Assembly (NCBI RefSeq): GCF_000282895.1
Contig: NZ_ALBQ01000018.1
Span: forward strand, 1 to 64,000
Reading direction: 5' to 3'
From: Sphingomonas sp. ATCC 31555
GTDB taxonomy: Bacteria; Pseudomonadota; Alphaproteobacteria; Sphingomonadales; Sphingomonadaceae
Length of the DNA: 64,000 nucleotides
Shown: positions 28,824 through 38,182 of the stretch, piece by piece
How positions within the stretch are numbered: position 1 is the first letter of the stretch
Layout of the letters: each line of letters opens with the position of its first letter
Notes under the pieces: generated by a model
The model's database searches: none
Told to the model about the DNA's origin: nothing
The model's input: only the letters and a program-made list of their open reading frames with translations
Program-made: the position numbers and the translations under genes

Positions 28824-28953
28824 AGGGATAACTCCTTCCGGTTGGTCCTCTGGGAAGCGGGAATTCGGAATCGCTCCGAACACCGGGTTATGATGCTTCC
28901 CATGCGGGGTTGAGGGGGGCCGCTTAGTCGATTCCAGCGGAACGCACAAGCTG

Positions 28954-28968
28954 GAACATCAATGGAAC
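28954..28968. promoter_or_regulatory. LexA (SOS) box 1
   Basis: GAACATCAATGGAAC on the plus strand, i.e. GTTC-N7-GTTC on the minus strand, the alphaproteobacterial LexA operator. It lies just upstream of a TTGACG -35 element at 28974. Compared with box 2 it differs at only two central bases. Confidence 0.75.
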
Positions 28969-28973
28969 ATCCC

Positions 28974-29002
28974 TTGACGTGAGAACATGGATGGAACATA
29001 AA
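28974..29002 (+). promoter_or_regulatory. sigma-70-like promoter covered by LexA boxes
   Basis: TTGACG (28974-28979) is followed after 17 bases by CATAAA (28997-29002). LexA box 2 fills the spacer and box 1 lies directly upstream. The promoter points to the small membrane protein at 29099, leaving a leader of about 90 bases. No competing plus-strand gene lies in between. Confidence 0.6.
28983..28997. promoter_or_regulatory. LexA (SOS) box 2
   Basis: GAACATGGATGGAAC, again GAAC-N7-GAAC, 29 bases from box 1 start to start and lying between the -35 and -10 hexamers. Two near-identical boxes this close are very unlikely by chance. Confidence 0.78.
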
Positions 29003-29030
29003 GCGATCATAACGCGGTCAGCGGAACAGG

Positions 29031-29050
29031 CCGAACTCTGGTGAGTTCGG
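29031..29050 (+). other. leader hairpin (attenuator-like)
   Basis: CCGAACTC-TGGT-GAGTTCGG is a perfect eight-base-pair stem with a four-base loop, followed by GTTTCTT. It lies in the putative leader of the SOS-controlled small gene. It could act as a weak terminator/attenuator, or as a stabilising 5' structure. Confidence 0.5.
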
Positions 29051-29098
29051 GTTTCTTGGGTTCCGCTGGGATCGGCGTTGAAGATCAGGAGCCGGGTA

Positions 29099-29320
29099 AT
29101 GACTGGATTCGCTGTCTTTTTTCTGTTCGGCGTCGCCTTGGCGGTCTCTAGCTGGACGCTATTCACCAGCCTTCGTGTGCAACTCTGCCGCTTTCGCGAG
29201 CTATCTGCTAGTTACGGATCTGTTGCGGCCCCCGCGCCGACGCCGCGCCTGACGCGGATCAGGGCGCGGACGTTCCCGGCTCGGATGCCGAGAGCGCATC
29301 AGCTGCCCGCAGCAGCTTGA
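29099..29320 (+). CDS. small single-span membrane protein under SOS control (candidate)
   Basis: A 73-residue protein. Residues 2-24 form one hydrophobic helix (GFAVFFLFGVALAVSSW), followed by a short polar part, then a proline/arginine-rich tail ([18 protein letters not shown]) ending AAA. ATG at 29099 has AGGAG at seven bases, one of the clearest ribosome sites in the window. Its 3' end overlaps the convergent pssA by 62 bases. Upstream are a promoter and two LexA boxes, so expression after DNA damage is inferred. Small single-span SOS proteins of Caulobacter (SidA, 29 residues) block division; this protein could be a functional counterpart. No sequence similarity is claimed, and function is unproven. 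Confidence 0.68.
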   Translation: MTGFAVFFLFGVALAVSSWTLFTSLRVQLCRFRELSASYGSVAAPAPTPRLTRIRARTFPARMPRAHQLPAAA

Positions 29321-30089
29321 CTCGTCGATACGAGCGCACGCTGAACGGGATCGTGAAGAGGTATGCCAGCGCGACGACAGCCAATGTCGTCCATGGCGCC
29401 GATACAAGTGCCGCAGCCAGCACGACCAAGACGGCAATCGCTTCGAACCGGACCTGCTGACGCAGGCGAATGGCCGGCCCGAAGGTTGCGATACTCGAAA
29501 TCATCAGAATCGCTACCAGGACCATCCAACCCGCTACCAGAATCGGTGAACGCGTCGCGGACTCGCCCGTCCATAGCCAGAGGTATAGCGGCGTAAGTGC
29601 AAGACCAGCGCCTGCGGGTGCGGGCACGCCAGTGAGGAAGCCGGCGGATTTATGCGGCTGCTCGGCGACGTCGATCTGGGCGTTGAAGCGGGCGAGGCGA
29701 AGCGCGCAGAACAGCGCATGCAGCAGCGCTACCAGCCAGCCCAGCCGGCCTAGTTCTTCCAGCGACCACAGATACAGGATCAGCGCCGGGGCGACGCCGA
29801 AGGAGATCGCGTCGGAAAGACTGTCTAGTTCCGCACCGAAGCGGCTTTCCGCGCGAACCAGTCGAGCGATTCGCCCATCGATGCCGTCCAGCACAGCCGC
29901 CGCCAGCACCATCAGTACCGCCGCTTCCCAATTTGCTAGAAAGGCGAATCGAATACCAGTCAGGCCCGAACAGAGCGCTAGGGCGGTTACGGCGTTGGGG
30001 AGCACCGCACGAAGCGGAATGCCACGCGGCAACGCCGGGGTGCGTCGCCGGGAAGGCCCGCGCCGGACGCGCGGGCGCGGGTCCGTCAT
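29259..30089 (-). CDS. pssA: CDP-diacylglycerol--serine O-phosphatidyltransferase
   Basis: A 276-residue polytopic enzyme making phosphatidylserine. The CDP-alcohol phosphotransferase motif (D-G-x2-A-R-x8-G-x3-D-x3-D) is intact at residues 71-93. A basic, arginine-rich N-terminus is followed by about seven helices. The ATG at 30089 overlaps the psd stop, so psd is translated first and pssA is coupled to it. Confidence 0.94.
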   Translation of the reverse strand: MTDPRPRVRRGPSRRRTPALPRGIPLRAVLPNAVTALALCSGLTGIRFAFLANWEAAVLMVLAAAVLDGIDGRIARLVRAESRFGAELDSLSDAISFGVAPALILYLWSLEELGRLGWLVALLHALFCALRLARFNAQIDVAEQPHKSAGFLTGVPAPAGAGLALTPLYLWLWTGESATRSPILVAGWMVLVAILMISSIATFGPAIRLRQQVRFEAIAVLVVLAAALVSAPWTTLAVVALAYLFTIPFSVRSYRRVKLLRAADALSASEPGTSAP

Positions 30090-30814
30090 TGCGCCACCCC
30101 GGCGGCGCTCGAGGCGTTACGCCGCGCGATAATGGTCTCGCCGGCGATCGTACGCTGGCCGAGAATCACCTGCGCCGCATATTCTTCTGGCAGAAAGACG
30201 TCGACGCGGCTGCCGAAGCGGATGAGACCGATGCGCTGGCCCGCCACGACCATATCACCTGGCTTGACGAACGCGACGATCCGCCGCGCGACGAGCCCCG
30301 CAATCTGGGTGAAGCCGATACGCAGCCCGTCCCGGTCCTCTACCACCATGTGCTGCCGCTCATTCTCGTCGCTCGCCTTGTCCAGGTCGGCGTTCATGAA
30401 CTTGCCGGAGATGTAGATGACGTGCCGGATCGTGCCGGTGATCGGCGTGCGATTTACGTGCACGTCGAACACGCTCATGAAAATGGACACGCGCACCATC
30501 GGGGCATCACCCAAGGCATGGGGGCCAGCCAGTTCGCGCGGCAGCGGAACCCGCTCGATCATGGTGATGAGCCCGTCGGCGGGAGCGACCAGCACGCCTT
30601 CTTCCAACGGAGTTACGCGCACAGGATCGCGGAAAAAGGCAGCGACGCCCAGCGTCAGGAAAATCAGGGGCCAGGTGAGGACGTCCCACACCCAAAGGCT
30701 AACCAGTGCGACCGCCGCGGCGATCAGCACATATTTGCGGCCTTCAGGATGGATATCGGGGAAACGCCATTTCACCGTCGAGGTACCGACCGGAGGCTTG
30801 TCGAGCGATGTCAT
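30086..30814 (-). CDS. psd: phosphatidylserine decarboxylase proenzyme (short type)
   Basis: A 242-residue proenzyme that converts phosphatidylserine to phosphatidylethanolamine. The self-cleavage site that yields the pyruvoyl group is G201-S202 (in RFGSRVD). [17 protein letters not shown] and [14 protein letters not shown] are family motifs. The length matches the short alphaproteobacterial form. The ATG at 30814 is chosen; a TTG lies 75 bases upstream. Neither has a strong ribosome site. Confidence 0.93.
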   Translation of the reverse strand: MTSLDKPPVGTSTVKWRFPDIHPEGRKYVLIAAAVALVSLWVWDVLTWPLIFLTLGVAAFFRDPVRVTPLEEGVLVAPADGLITMIERVPLPRELAGPHALGDAPMVRVSIFMSVFDVHVNRTPITGTIRHVIYISGKFMNADLDKASDENERQHMVVEDRDGLRIGFTQIAGLVARRIVAFVKPGDMVVAGQRIGLIRFGSRVDVFLPEEYAAQVILGQRTIAGETIIARRNASSAAGVAQ

Positions 30815-31015
30815 GTTTACAGGTGTAGCCGGGTCCCTGCGGATTTCATAGAGGCCGGTCACGGTTCGCGGGGCCGGGCGCGGCAACAATTGACCGTTCC
30901 CGCGTTGATACGTCCGCAGGCCGGCGGGATGCAGGTTTTGACGCGGCTCGCTTGCATGTTCGCGCGATTTTGCGCAGGCGATGTCTTTGAAACGTCATTT
31001 CTCGTAAGGAAGCCC

Positions 31016-31639
31016 ATGCCCCCTTCGACTGCCGCAGCAAAGCGCCGGAGCGCCCGCCGCAGCCGCCCCGCCGGCGTGCCCTCGCCTTGGATGTTCTTTC
31101 TGCAGCAATTCCTCAAGCGCCCGGTCATGGTTGGCGCGGTCGCGCAGTCTTCGGGCCGGCTGATTCGCAAAATGCTCGATCGCGTCGATTGGGCCAACAC
31201 GCGTCTGTTCGTGGAATATGGGCCGGGTGTGGGAACCTTCTCGCGACCGATTCTCGATCGCCTGGGGCCAGACGGCAAATTGATCGTGATCGATACGAAC
31301 CCCGATTTCGTCCGCTATCTGCGTCAGACGATCGACGACCCGCGGTTCGTAGCCGTACTTGGTTCTGCTGCAGACGTGAAGAAAATCATTCGCGACAATG
31401 GCTTCGAGCATGCCGATTTCATCGCTTCCGGTCTGCCCTTTTCGACACTTCCCGACGGCATCGGCGATGCAATCGCCAAGGCAACGCACGAGATTTTGCG
31501 CCCCGGCGGCGCCTTCCTCGTCTATCAATACAACCCCAATGTACGAAACTTCCTGACCCCACATTGGCAGAACATCGAACACGATATGGAATGGTGGAAT
31601 ATCCCGCCTGCTCAGCTCTGGTGGGCCTGGAAGGACTGA
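31016..31639 (+). CDS. pmtA: SAM-dependent methyltransferase, likely phospholipid N-methyltransferase
   Basis: A 207-residue class I methyltransferase. An arginine-rich N-terminus (residues 8-18) could bind acidic lipid, then comes FLQQFLKRPVMVGAVAQSS and the SAM motif VEYGPGVGTF near 66-75. IDTNPDFVRYLR follows, then SGLPFSTLP and the C-terminal WWNIPPAQLWWAWK. This arrangement matches PmtA-type enzymes that methylate phosphatidylethanolamine to phosphatidylcholine. The location, divergent from psd and pssA, supports it. The ATG at 31016 has AAGGA five bases upstream. An rRNA adenine methyltransferase relative is the main alternative. Confidence 0.8.
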   Translation: MPPSTAAAKRRSARRSRPAGVPSPWMFFLQQFLKRPVMVGAVAQSSGRLIRKMLDRVDWANTRLFVEYGPGVGTFSRPILDRLGPDGKLIVIDTNPDFVRYLRQTIDDPRFVAVLGSAADVKKIIRDNGFEHADFIASGLPFSTLPDGIGDAIAKATHEILRPGGAFLVYQYNPNVRNFLTPHWQNIEHDMEWWNIPPAQLWWAWKD

Positions 31640-31731
31640 GGGAAGCGCAAAGCGGGGATCGAACGCTTGATCCCCATGGGCCTTGCCCCTAGACGCTCCC
31701 GGAAAACCACCTGTCTCAGGAAAGCGAGCTT

Positions 31732-32952
31732 ATGGCGAAGATCAAGGTTGCAACGCCCGTCGTGGAGATCGACGGCGACGAAATGACGCGGATCATCTGG
31801 GAATGGATCCGCGAGCGCCTGATCCTTCCGTATCTCGACATCGATCTGAAGTATTATGACCTCTCCGTGCAGAAGCGCGACGAGACCAACGACCAGATCA
31901 CCATCGACTCCGCCAATGCGATCAAGCAGTACGGCGTCGGCGTGAAGTGCGCGACGATCACCCCGGACGAGCAGCGCGTCGAGGAATTCAACCTCAAGAA
32001 GATGTGGAAGTCGCCCAACGGCACGATCCGCAACATCCTGGGCGGCGTGATCTTCCGCGAGCCGATCGTGATCTCGAACGTGCCGCGCCTGATCCCGGGC
32101 TGGACCAAGCCGATCGTCGTCGGCCGTCACGCCTTTGGTGACCAGTACAAGGCGACCGACTTCAAGGTGCCCGGCAAGGGCAAGCTGACCATGAAGTGGG
32201 AAGGCGAGAATGGCGAGACGATCGAGCACGAGGTGTTCGACTTCCCGCAGGCCGGCGTCGCGATGGGCATGTACAATCTCGACGAGTCGATCCGCGATTT
32301 CGCGCGCGCTTCGATGAACTATGCGCTGGGCCGCGGTTGGCCGCTGTACCTGTCGACCAAGAACACTATCCTCAAGGCTTATGACGGCCGCTTCAAGGAC
32401 ATCTTCGCCGAAGTATTCGAGACCGAGTTCAAGGACCAGTTCCAGGGCGCCGGCATCGTTTACGAGCACCGCCTGATCGACGACATGGTCGCCTCGGCCC
32501 TCAAGTGGCATGGCGAATTCGTCTGGGCCTGCAAGAACTATGACGGCGACGTCCAGTCGGACCAGGTCGCGCAGGGCTTTGGCTCGCTGGGCCTGATGAC
32601 GTCGGTGCTGATGACTCCGGACGGCAAGACGATCGAGGCGGAAGCGGCGCACGGCACCGTCACCCGCCACTATCGCCAGCACCAGCAGGGCAAGGCGACC
32701 TCGACCAACCCGATCGCCTCGATCTTCGCCTGGACCGGCGGCCTCAAGTATCGCGGCAAGTTCGACGGCACCCCCGAGGTGACCCGCTTCGCCGAGACGC
32801 TGGAGCGCGTCTGCATCGAGACCGTCGAAAGCGGCAAGATGACAAAGGATCTCGCGCTGCTGATCGGCCCGGACCAGGCCTGGATGACCACCGAGCAGTT
32901 CTTCGAGGCGATCCGCGTCAACCTCGAAACGGCGATGGGCGGCTGGCAGTAA
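31732..32952 (+). CDS. icd: NADP-dependent isocitrate dehydrogenase
   Basis: A 406-residue, monofunctional, eukaryote-like (subfamily II) isocitrate dehydrogenase of the TCA cycle. [15 protein letters not shown] opens the protein. [36 protein letters not shown] (substrate serine/asparagine) and [12 protein letters not shown] (NADP site) are intact. It stands alone with a terminator after it. Confidence 0.97.
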   Translation: MAKIKVATPVVEIDGDEMTRIIWEWIRERLILPYLDIDLKYYDLSVQKRDETNDQITIDSANAIKQYGVGVKCATITPDEQRVEEFNLKKMWKSPNGTIRNILGGVIFREPIVISNVPRLIPGWTKPIVVGRHAFGDQYKATDFKVPGKGKLTMKWEGENGETIEHEVFDFPQAGVAMGMYNLDESIRDFARASMNYALGRGWPLYLSTKNTILKAYDGRFKDIFAEVFETEFKDQFQGAGIVYEHRLIDDMVASALKWHGEFVWACKNYDGDVQSDQVAQGFGSLGLMTSVLMTPDGKTIEAEAAHGTVTRHYRQHQQGKATSTNPIASIFAWTGGLKYRGKFDGTPEVTRFAETLERVCIETVESGKMTKDLALLIGPDQAWMTTEQFFEAIRVNLETAMGGWQ

Positions 32953-32979
32953 GCCCAACCCATCTTGATCGCCGAACGG

Positions 32980-33004
32980 AAAAGCCCGCCACTGGCGGGC
33001 TTTT
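32980..33004 (+). terminator. rho-independent terminator after icd
   Basis: AAAAGCCCGCC-ACT-GGCGGGCTTTT, a perfect stem flanked by A and T runs, 28 bases after the icd stop. Confidence 0.9.
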
Positions 33005-33135
33005 CTGCTTGCATTCGAGAACCCCGCATGCTGCCCTTTCAACATGACCGAGCGAGCTAGACCCGCCACCGGCCATCGGCCTTTCTGTTTCTTCAGCCCT
33101 CGTATTGCGCACGCTTTCCGATCGGCGAGCACCCA

Positions 33136-34923
33136 ATGCTGAGTTTGTCCAATCACGGTTTCAGCGACACGCTGGTCATCCTCGGTGCTGCCGGGCTGGT
33201 AATTCCTGCCTTTGCGCGCTTCCGGATCAGCCCGGTGATCGGGTTCATCCTCGTCGGCGCGCTGGTCGGTCCTTTTGGACTGGGTAATCTCGTCGATCGG
33301 GCACCCTGGCTTTATTATCTGACCATCTCCGACTCGCATGCGATCGAGCCGTTCGCCGAATTTGGCATCATCCTGCTATTGTTCTCCATCGGACTTGAAC
33401 TCTCCTTCCGTCGCCTCTGGGCAATGCGGTCGCTTGTGTTCGGTACCGGTGCGGCAGAGCTATTGGGCTCGGGCCTGATCCTCGCGACGCTCCTCTATCT
33501 TACGGGCCTCAGCACTGGAGGCGCGATTGGTCTCGGACTGGCGCTAGCACTTTCGTCCACGGCACTCGTGCTGCCGATCGCCGGAACTACCAGTCCGGTC
33601 GGCCGAGCCGCGTTCGCGATGCTTCTGTTCGAAGACCTGGCGCTGGTGCCGATCATCTTCGGTCTCGGCGCCCTGGCACCTGCAGCGGATGATGCCGGTC
33701 TCAATCAGCTGCTGACCACCATGGGCATCGGCATGGCGACCGTCGCTGTTCTTTTCCTTGGCGGGCGGTTCGTATTGCCGCGCATGTTCGCCCAGGCGGC
33801 GCGTACCAAGAGCCCCGAACTTTTCCTCGCCGCCAGTCTGCTGGTGGTGATTGTCGCCAGCCTGGCAACAACGGCAGCGGGACTTTCACCGATCGTGGGT
33901 GCGCTGATTGCAGGGCTCCTCATCGCCGAGACCGAATATCACGGCGAAGTCGAAGCCATCACGGCGCCCTTCAAGGGCCTGGCCCTTGGTGTGTTCCTGC
34001 TCACCGTAGGCATGCAACTCGATTTCGGTTTCATGCTTGCCAACGGACCCGCGCTGCTCGGCGCCACCCTGTTGGTGATGGCGGTGAAGGTAGCGGTTAC
34101 GACGGTGCTGCTGCGCTGGTCCGGTGCACGCATGGGTACGGCAGCCGAAACCGGCGTGCTTATGGCCAGCCCCTCCGAAACGACGCTGATCGTATTGGGT
34201 GTGGCTGGGGCAGCGGGACTTATCGCGCCTGCCACCGCAGCCTTCTGGTCAGCCGTTACTGCAATTGGCCTCACCGCTACCCCGCTGCTCGCCAAAGCCG
34301 GCCGCACCGCGGCACGGAAGATCGAGGGCCGGAATGGGTCCGAGATCGCGAAAGACGATCTTGCTGCAGTCGAAGGCGGCACGGTGGTGATCGGCTTCGG
34401 CCGGGTCGGGCGGACTGTCGCGGAGATGCTGCAGCGGCACGGCATGCCCTATGTGGCAGTGGATGCCGACATCGATACCGTCGTTCGCGCTCGTCGCGCC
34501 GGCTTCCATGTGCTGTTCGGCGACGTCACGCGCAGCGAGCTGGTCGACCAGTTGCAACTCGGCCGCGCTCGAGCGCTCGTGCTGACGATGGACGATCCCG
34601 TGCTTACCGTTCGGCTGACTAAGCGGGTGCGCGGATGGGTGCCCAAATTACCGATCATCGCGCGTGCGCGTGATGCCGTTCATGCTGCCGAGCTGTACAA
34701 GGCGGGAGCGGATGAGGCCATTCCGGAAGCGCTGGAAAGCTCGCTGCAGCTCTCTGAAGCGCTGCTCGTCGACCTAGGCATCGGCGTGGGGCCGGTGATT
34801 GCATCGATTCACGAAAAGCGCGACGAGATGCGCCGCTCCATCAAGGAAGCCGCCGGCCTGCAGCGCGAGCCGCGGCTCAACCGCTCGAGACTGAACCCGA
34901 GCGCCGAACCAACCGAGGCTTGA
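33136..34923 (+). CDS. Kef-type cation:proton antiporter (CPA2) with RCK domain
   Basis: A 595-residue protein. About 12-13 membrane helices (residues 1-385) form a Na+/H+-exchanger fold with PIIGFILVGALVGP-like opening (here PVIGFILVGALVGP), EFGIILLLFSIGLELS and FEDLALVPIIF. A cytosolic RCK/TrkA-N domain (about 410-530) has VVIGFGRVGRTVAEML. The family exports K+ in exchange for H+, often gated by nucleotide or glutathione adducts. No KefF-like partner gene is adjacent. The next gene starts within or just after its stop, so the two may be co-translated. Confidence 0.9.
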   Translation: MLSLSNHGFSDTLVILGAAGLVIPAFARFRISPVIGFILVGALVGPFGLGNLVDRAPWLYYLTISDSHAIEPFAEFGIILLLFSIGLELSFRRLWAMRSLVFGTGAAELLGSGLILATLLYLTGLSTGGAIGLGLALALSSTALVLPIAGTTSPVGRAAFAMLLFEDLALVPIIFGLGALAPAADDAGLNQLLTTMGIGMATVAVLFLGGRFVLPRMFAQAARTKSPELFLAASLLVVIVASLATTAAGLSPIVGALIAGLLIAETEYHGEVEAITAPFKGLALGVFLLTVGMQLDFGFMLANGPALLGATLLVMAVKVAVTTVLLRWSGARMGTAAETGVLMASPSETTLIVLGVAGAAGLIAPATAAFWSAVTAIGLTATPLLAKAGRTAARKIEGRNGSEIAKDDLAAVEGGTVVIGFGRVGRTVAEMLQRHGMPYVAVDADIDTVVRARRAGFHVLFGDVTRSELVDQLQLGRARALVLTMDDPVLTVRLTKRVRGWVPKLPIIARARDAVHAAELYKAGADEAIPEALESSLQLSEALLVDLGIGVGPVIASIHEKRDEMRRSIKEAAGLQREPRLNRSRLNPSAEPTEA

Positions 34924-34928
34924 ACCCG

Positions 34929-35447
34929 ATGCTAGTTTCCCTCGCCCTTGCCCTGCTCCTCCCGATCCAGACCGATACTGTATCTGACCCGCTGGCCCCT
35001 GCTCGCGCTGGCCGCATCCGCTGCATCGATCCGGACCGCACCAGTCGGACCTGCAGCACGATCGTGCGCTACACACTGCGAGGCGATGGCAATTTCGATG
35101 CGCTGGTGACCGGCGTCGTCAATCGCGACCCGCTGATCGTGCTGGAATATTCCACCTTCGGCCAGATCCGCGACGGCGCAGTTTGCAGCCGCATCCGTCC
35201 GGCAGACTTCAACGCGGGCAAGCTGACGAGCAACGGTGCGCCACTGACGCCGGTGCTGCAGACAAGTACGCGCGCCAAATTGCTGGAGGCACTTCAGCCA
35301 TTGGCAGGCCATGAGCGCTGCTATCGCGATAGCGCTGCCGGCGAGGAAATCGCCGTCAGCGTGACGATCGATGGCTTGCTGCGGCCGGAAATGGGCCAAA
35401 CGGCAATCTGGGTGTTGCCCGAGGACGGCTACGCCCCCGGGCGCTGA
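34929..35447 (+). CDS. secreted protein of unknown function
   Basis: A 172-residue protein with a short hydrophobic N-terminus (LVSLALALLLPIQTD) that looks like a signal peptide, and no other membrane segment. Four cysteines (CIDPDR, TCSTI, AVCSRI, ERCYRD) could form two disulfides. Segments RIRCIDPD and IRDGAVCSRI look like conserved motifs of a lineage-limited family, but I cannot name it. The ATG at 34929 is preferred over the TTG that overlaps the antiporter stop. It is convergent with alaS, whose stop lies 10 bases away. Confidence 0.72.
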   Translation: MLVSLALALLLPIQTDTVSDPLAPARAGRIRCIDPDRTSRTCSTIVRYTLRGDGNFDALVTGVVNRDPLIVLEYSTFGQIRDGAVCSRIRPADFNAGKLTSNGAPLTPVLQTSTRAKLLEALQPLAGHERCYRDSAAGEEIAVSVTIDGLLRPEMGQTAIWVLPEDGYAPGR

Positions 35448-35457
35448 TCACCCAGGA

Positions 35458-38109
35458 TCAGGCGGTGACGGGCGCTTCCGCCAGCGCGGCCTTCACCGCC
35501 GCGAGCGCATCCGGGCCCTTGGTTCCGTCGGGTCCGCCACCCTGCGCCATGTCTGGGCGACCACCACCGCCCTGGCCGCCGAGCACTGCGACCGCCACCT
35601 TTACCAGTTCCACGGCGCTAACGCCGATCCCATCGGTTACGCCTACCGCGACCGATGCACGGCCTTCGTTCACCGCGACCAGCGCAACGACGCCGCTGCC
35701 GATCCGTGCCTTGGCTTCGTCGACCGCGCCGCGCAACGCCTTGGGTTCCAGTCCGTCGAGTACTTGGCCGACGAAGTTGATGCCGCCCACCTGCTCGGGA
35801 CCCGCCGGCGCGGCCCCGGCCCCGCCGCCGAGCGCGAGCGCCTTCTTGGCTTCGGCCAGCTCACGCTCAAGCTTGCGGCGTTCCTCCACCAGCGCAGCGA
35901 CGCGCGCGGGGACGTCGTCAGGCGAGGTCTTGAGCGCGGCCGCGGCTTCGCGCAGCCGCTCGTCGCGGGCGGTGAGCCACAGCCGGGCGCCCTCGCCGGT
36001 CAGCGCCTCGATGCGGCGGACGCCCGAAGAGACGGCGCTTTCCGACACGATCTTGAAGATGGCGATGTCGCCCGTCGCATTGACGTGAGTGCCGCCGCAC
36101 AGCTCGACCGAATAGGACGCATCCTCCCCCAGCCCCATCGAAAGCACGCGGACCTCGTCGCCGTACTTCTCACCAAACAGCGCCATCGCGCCGGCCGCGA
36201 TTGCGTCGTCCGGGGTCATCAGCCGCGTCTCGACCGTGCCGTTGTGGCGGATCTGCGCGTTCACATCAGCTTCGATCTGGGCGATCTGCTCTGGGGTCAG
36301 CGCCGAGGGGTGCGAGAAGTCAAAGCGCAGTCGCTCGGGCGCCACCAGGCTGCCCTTCTGGCTGACATGGGTGCCGAGCCGCTTGCGCAGCGCCGCGTGC
36401 AGCAGGTGGGTCGCCGAGTGGTTGGCGCGAACTTGGTCGCGATGTTCGACATCGACCGAAAGGTGGACGGCATCGCCCACCGCGACTTCGCCGCTTTCGA
36501 TCTTGGCATGGTGCGCATGCAGTCGGCCGAGCGGCTTGGAGGTATCGTCGACGAGTGCGCGCAGCTTATCGTTGCCGATCACGCCGACATCGCCCATCTG
36601 GCCGCCGCTTTCGCCGTAGAATGGCGTCTGATTGGTGAGGATGGTCACCGTGTCGCCGGCAACCGCCTTCTCCACCCGCGCGCCGTCCTTCACCAGCACC
36701 ACCACCTGGCCTTCGCCTTCGGTGCTCACATAGCCGGTGAATTCGGTGCCGCCGAGCTCGTCGGCGAGGTCATACCACAGCTCTTCCGAGGCCTTCTCGC
36801 CCGAACCCTTCCAGGCGGCACGCGCGGCACGCTTCTGCTCGGCCATCGCCGCATCGAAGCCGGCCCGGTCGACGCCGATCTCATGCACGCGCAGTGCGTC
36901 CTCGGTCAGGTCATAGGGGAAGCCGAACGTGTCGTAGAGCTTGAACGCGGTCGCACCCGGCAGCGTGTCGCCGGCCTTCAGCCCCACCGTTGCCTCGTCG
37001 AGCAGACGCAGGCCATTGGCGAGCGTCTGGCGGAAACGGGTTTCCTCCTGCAGCAGCGTCGCCTCGATCAGCGGCTGCGCGCGGACCAGCTCGGGATAGG
37101 CGGCGCCCATCTCGGCGACCAGCGACGGCACCAGCCGGTGCATCAGCGGATCCTTGGCGCCGAGCAGGTGCGCATGGCGCATCGCGCGGCGCATGATGCG
37201 GCGGAGCACATAGCCGCGGCCCTCGTTCGCCGGCAGCACGCCGTCCGCAACGAGGAAGCCCGACGAGCGCAGGTGATCGGCGATCACGCGGTGGCTGGCG
37301 ACCTGCTCGCCCGTGGCCGAGGTACCGGTCAGCGCCGCCGACTGGTCGATCAGCGCCTTGAAGGTGTCGATGTCGTAATTGTTGTGCACGCCCTGGAGCA
37401 CGGCGGCGATGCGCTCCAGCCCCATGCCGGTGTCGATGCTTGGCCGCGGCAGGTCGCCGACGATCTCGTCATTTTCCTGCACGAACTGCATGAAGACGAG
37501 ATTCCAGATCTCGACAAAGCGGTCGCCATCTTCCTCGGGCGAACCCGGAGGGCCGCCATAGATGTGCTCGCCATGATCGTAGAAGATTTCCGAGCAGGGG
37601 CCGCAGGGACCGTCCGAGCCCATCGCCCAGAAATTGTCCTTGGTCGGGATGCGGATGATCCTGTGGTCGGGCAGGCCGGCGATCTTCTTCCACAGGTCGA
37701 ACGCCTGATCGTCGGTGTGGTACACCGTGACGGTCAGCTTCTCGGCCGGGATGCCCCATTCCCTGGTGAGGAGCGTCCAGGCATGGGTGATCGCCTGCTC
37801 CTTGAAATAGTCGCCAAACGAGAAATTGCCGAGCATTTCGAAGAAGGTATGGTGCCGGGCGGTATAGCCGACATTGTCGAGATCGTTATGCTTGCCGCCC
37901 GCGCGCACGCACTTCTGGCTGCTGGCAGCGGTGCTGTAGGGGCGCGATTCCAGGCCGGTGAACACGTTCTTGAACGGCACCATGCCCGCATTCACGAACA
38001 TCAGCGTGGGATCGTTGTGCGGCACCAGCGGCGCGCTGGGAACGCGGGCATGGCCCTGGCCCTCGAAATAGTCGAGAAACGAGCGGCGGATATCATTGGT
38101 CGACGTCAT
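35458..38109 (-). CDS. alaS: alanine--tRNA ligase
   Basis: An 883-residue class II synthetase with all modules: the catalytic core (residues 1-440; [31 protein letters not shown]), the editing domain with [12 protein letters not shown] and CGGTH (zinc ligands), and a C-terminal coiled-coil/DHHA1 part with [13 protein letters not shown]. It acts in translation and clears Ser- and Gly-tRNA-Ala. Unit standing alone on the minus strand. Confidence 0.97.
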   Translation of the reverse strand: MTSTNDIRRSFLDYFEGQGHARVPSAPLVPHNDPTLMFVNAGMVPFKNVFTGLESRPYSTAASSQKCVRAGGKHNDLDNVGYTARHHTFFEMLGNFSFGDYFKEQAITHAWTLLTREWGIPAEKLTVTVYHTDDQAFDLWKKIAGLPDHRIIRIPTKDNFWAMGSDGPCGPCSEIFYDHGEHIYGGPPGSPEEDGDRFVEIWNLVFMQFVQENDEIVGDLPRPSIDTGMGLERIAAVLQGVHNNYDIDTFKALIDQSAALTGTSATGEQVASHRVIADHLRSSGFLVADGVLPANEGRGYVLRRIMRRAMRHAHLLGAKDPLMHRLVPSLVAEMGAAYPELVRAQPLIEATLLQEETRFRQTLANGLRLLDEATVGLKAGDTLPGATAFKLYDTFGFPYDLTEDALRVHEIGVDRAGFDAAMAEQKRAARAAWKGSGEKASEELWYDLADELGGTEFTGYVSTEGEGQVVVLVKDGARVEKAVAGDTVTILTNQTPFYGESGGQMGDVGVIGNDKLRALVDDTSKPLGRLHAHHAKIESGEVAVGDAVHLSVDVEHRDQVRANHSATHLLHAALRKRLGTHVSQKGSLVAPERLRFDFSHPSALTPEQIAQIEADVNAQIRHNGTVETRLMTPDDAIAAGAMALFGEKYGDEVRVLSMGLGEDASYSVELCGGTHVNATGDIAIFKIVSESAVSSGVRRIEALTGEGARLWLTARDERLREAAAALKTSPDDVPARVAALVEERRKLERELAEAKKALALGGGAGAAPAGPEQVGGINFVGQVLDGLEPKALRGAVDEAKARIGSGVVALVAVNEGRASVAVGVTDGIGVSAVELVKVAVAVLGGQGGGGRPDMAQGGGPDGTKGPDALAAVKAALAEAPVTA

Positions 38110-38182
38110 AACTCGCCGACTTAGGGGCGACGAGCGCTTCGCTCAAGCGAAACAGATCGATCAGGCTGTTCGTTCTTGCGCG

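Noticed and set aside
29933..31015. Long plus-strand open frame upstream of the methyltransferase (start 29933)
   Set aside because: It is antisense to psd and pssA, has arginine-rich low-complexity text, and the true start with a ribosome site is at 31016.
35371..38124. 917-codon plus-strand frame opposite alaS
   Set aside because: Exact antisense of alaS; composition is typical of shadow frames.
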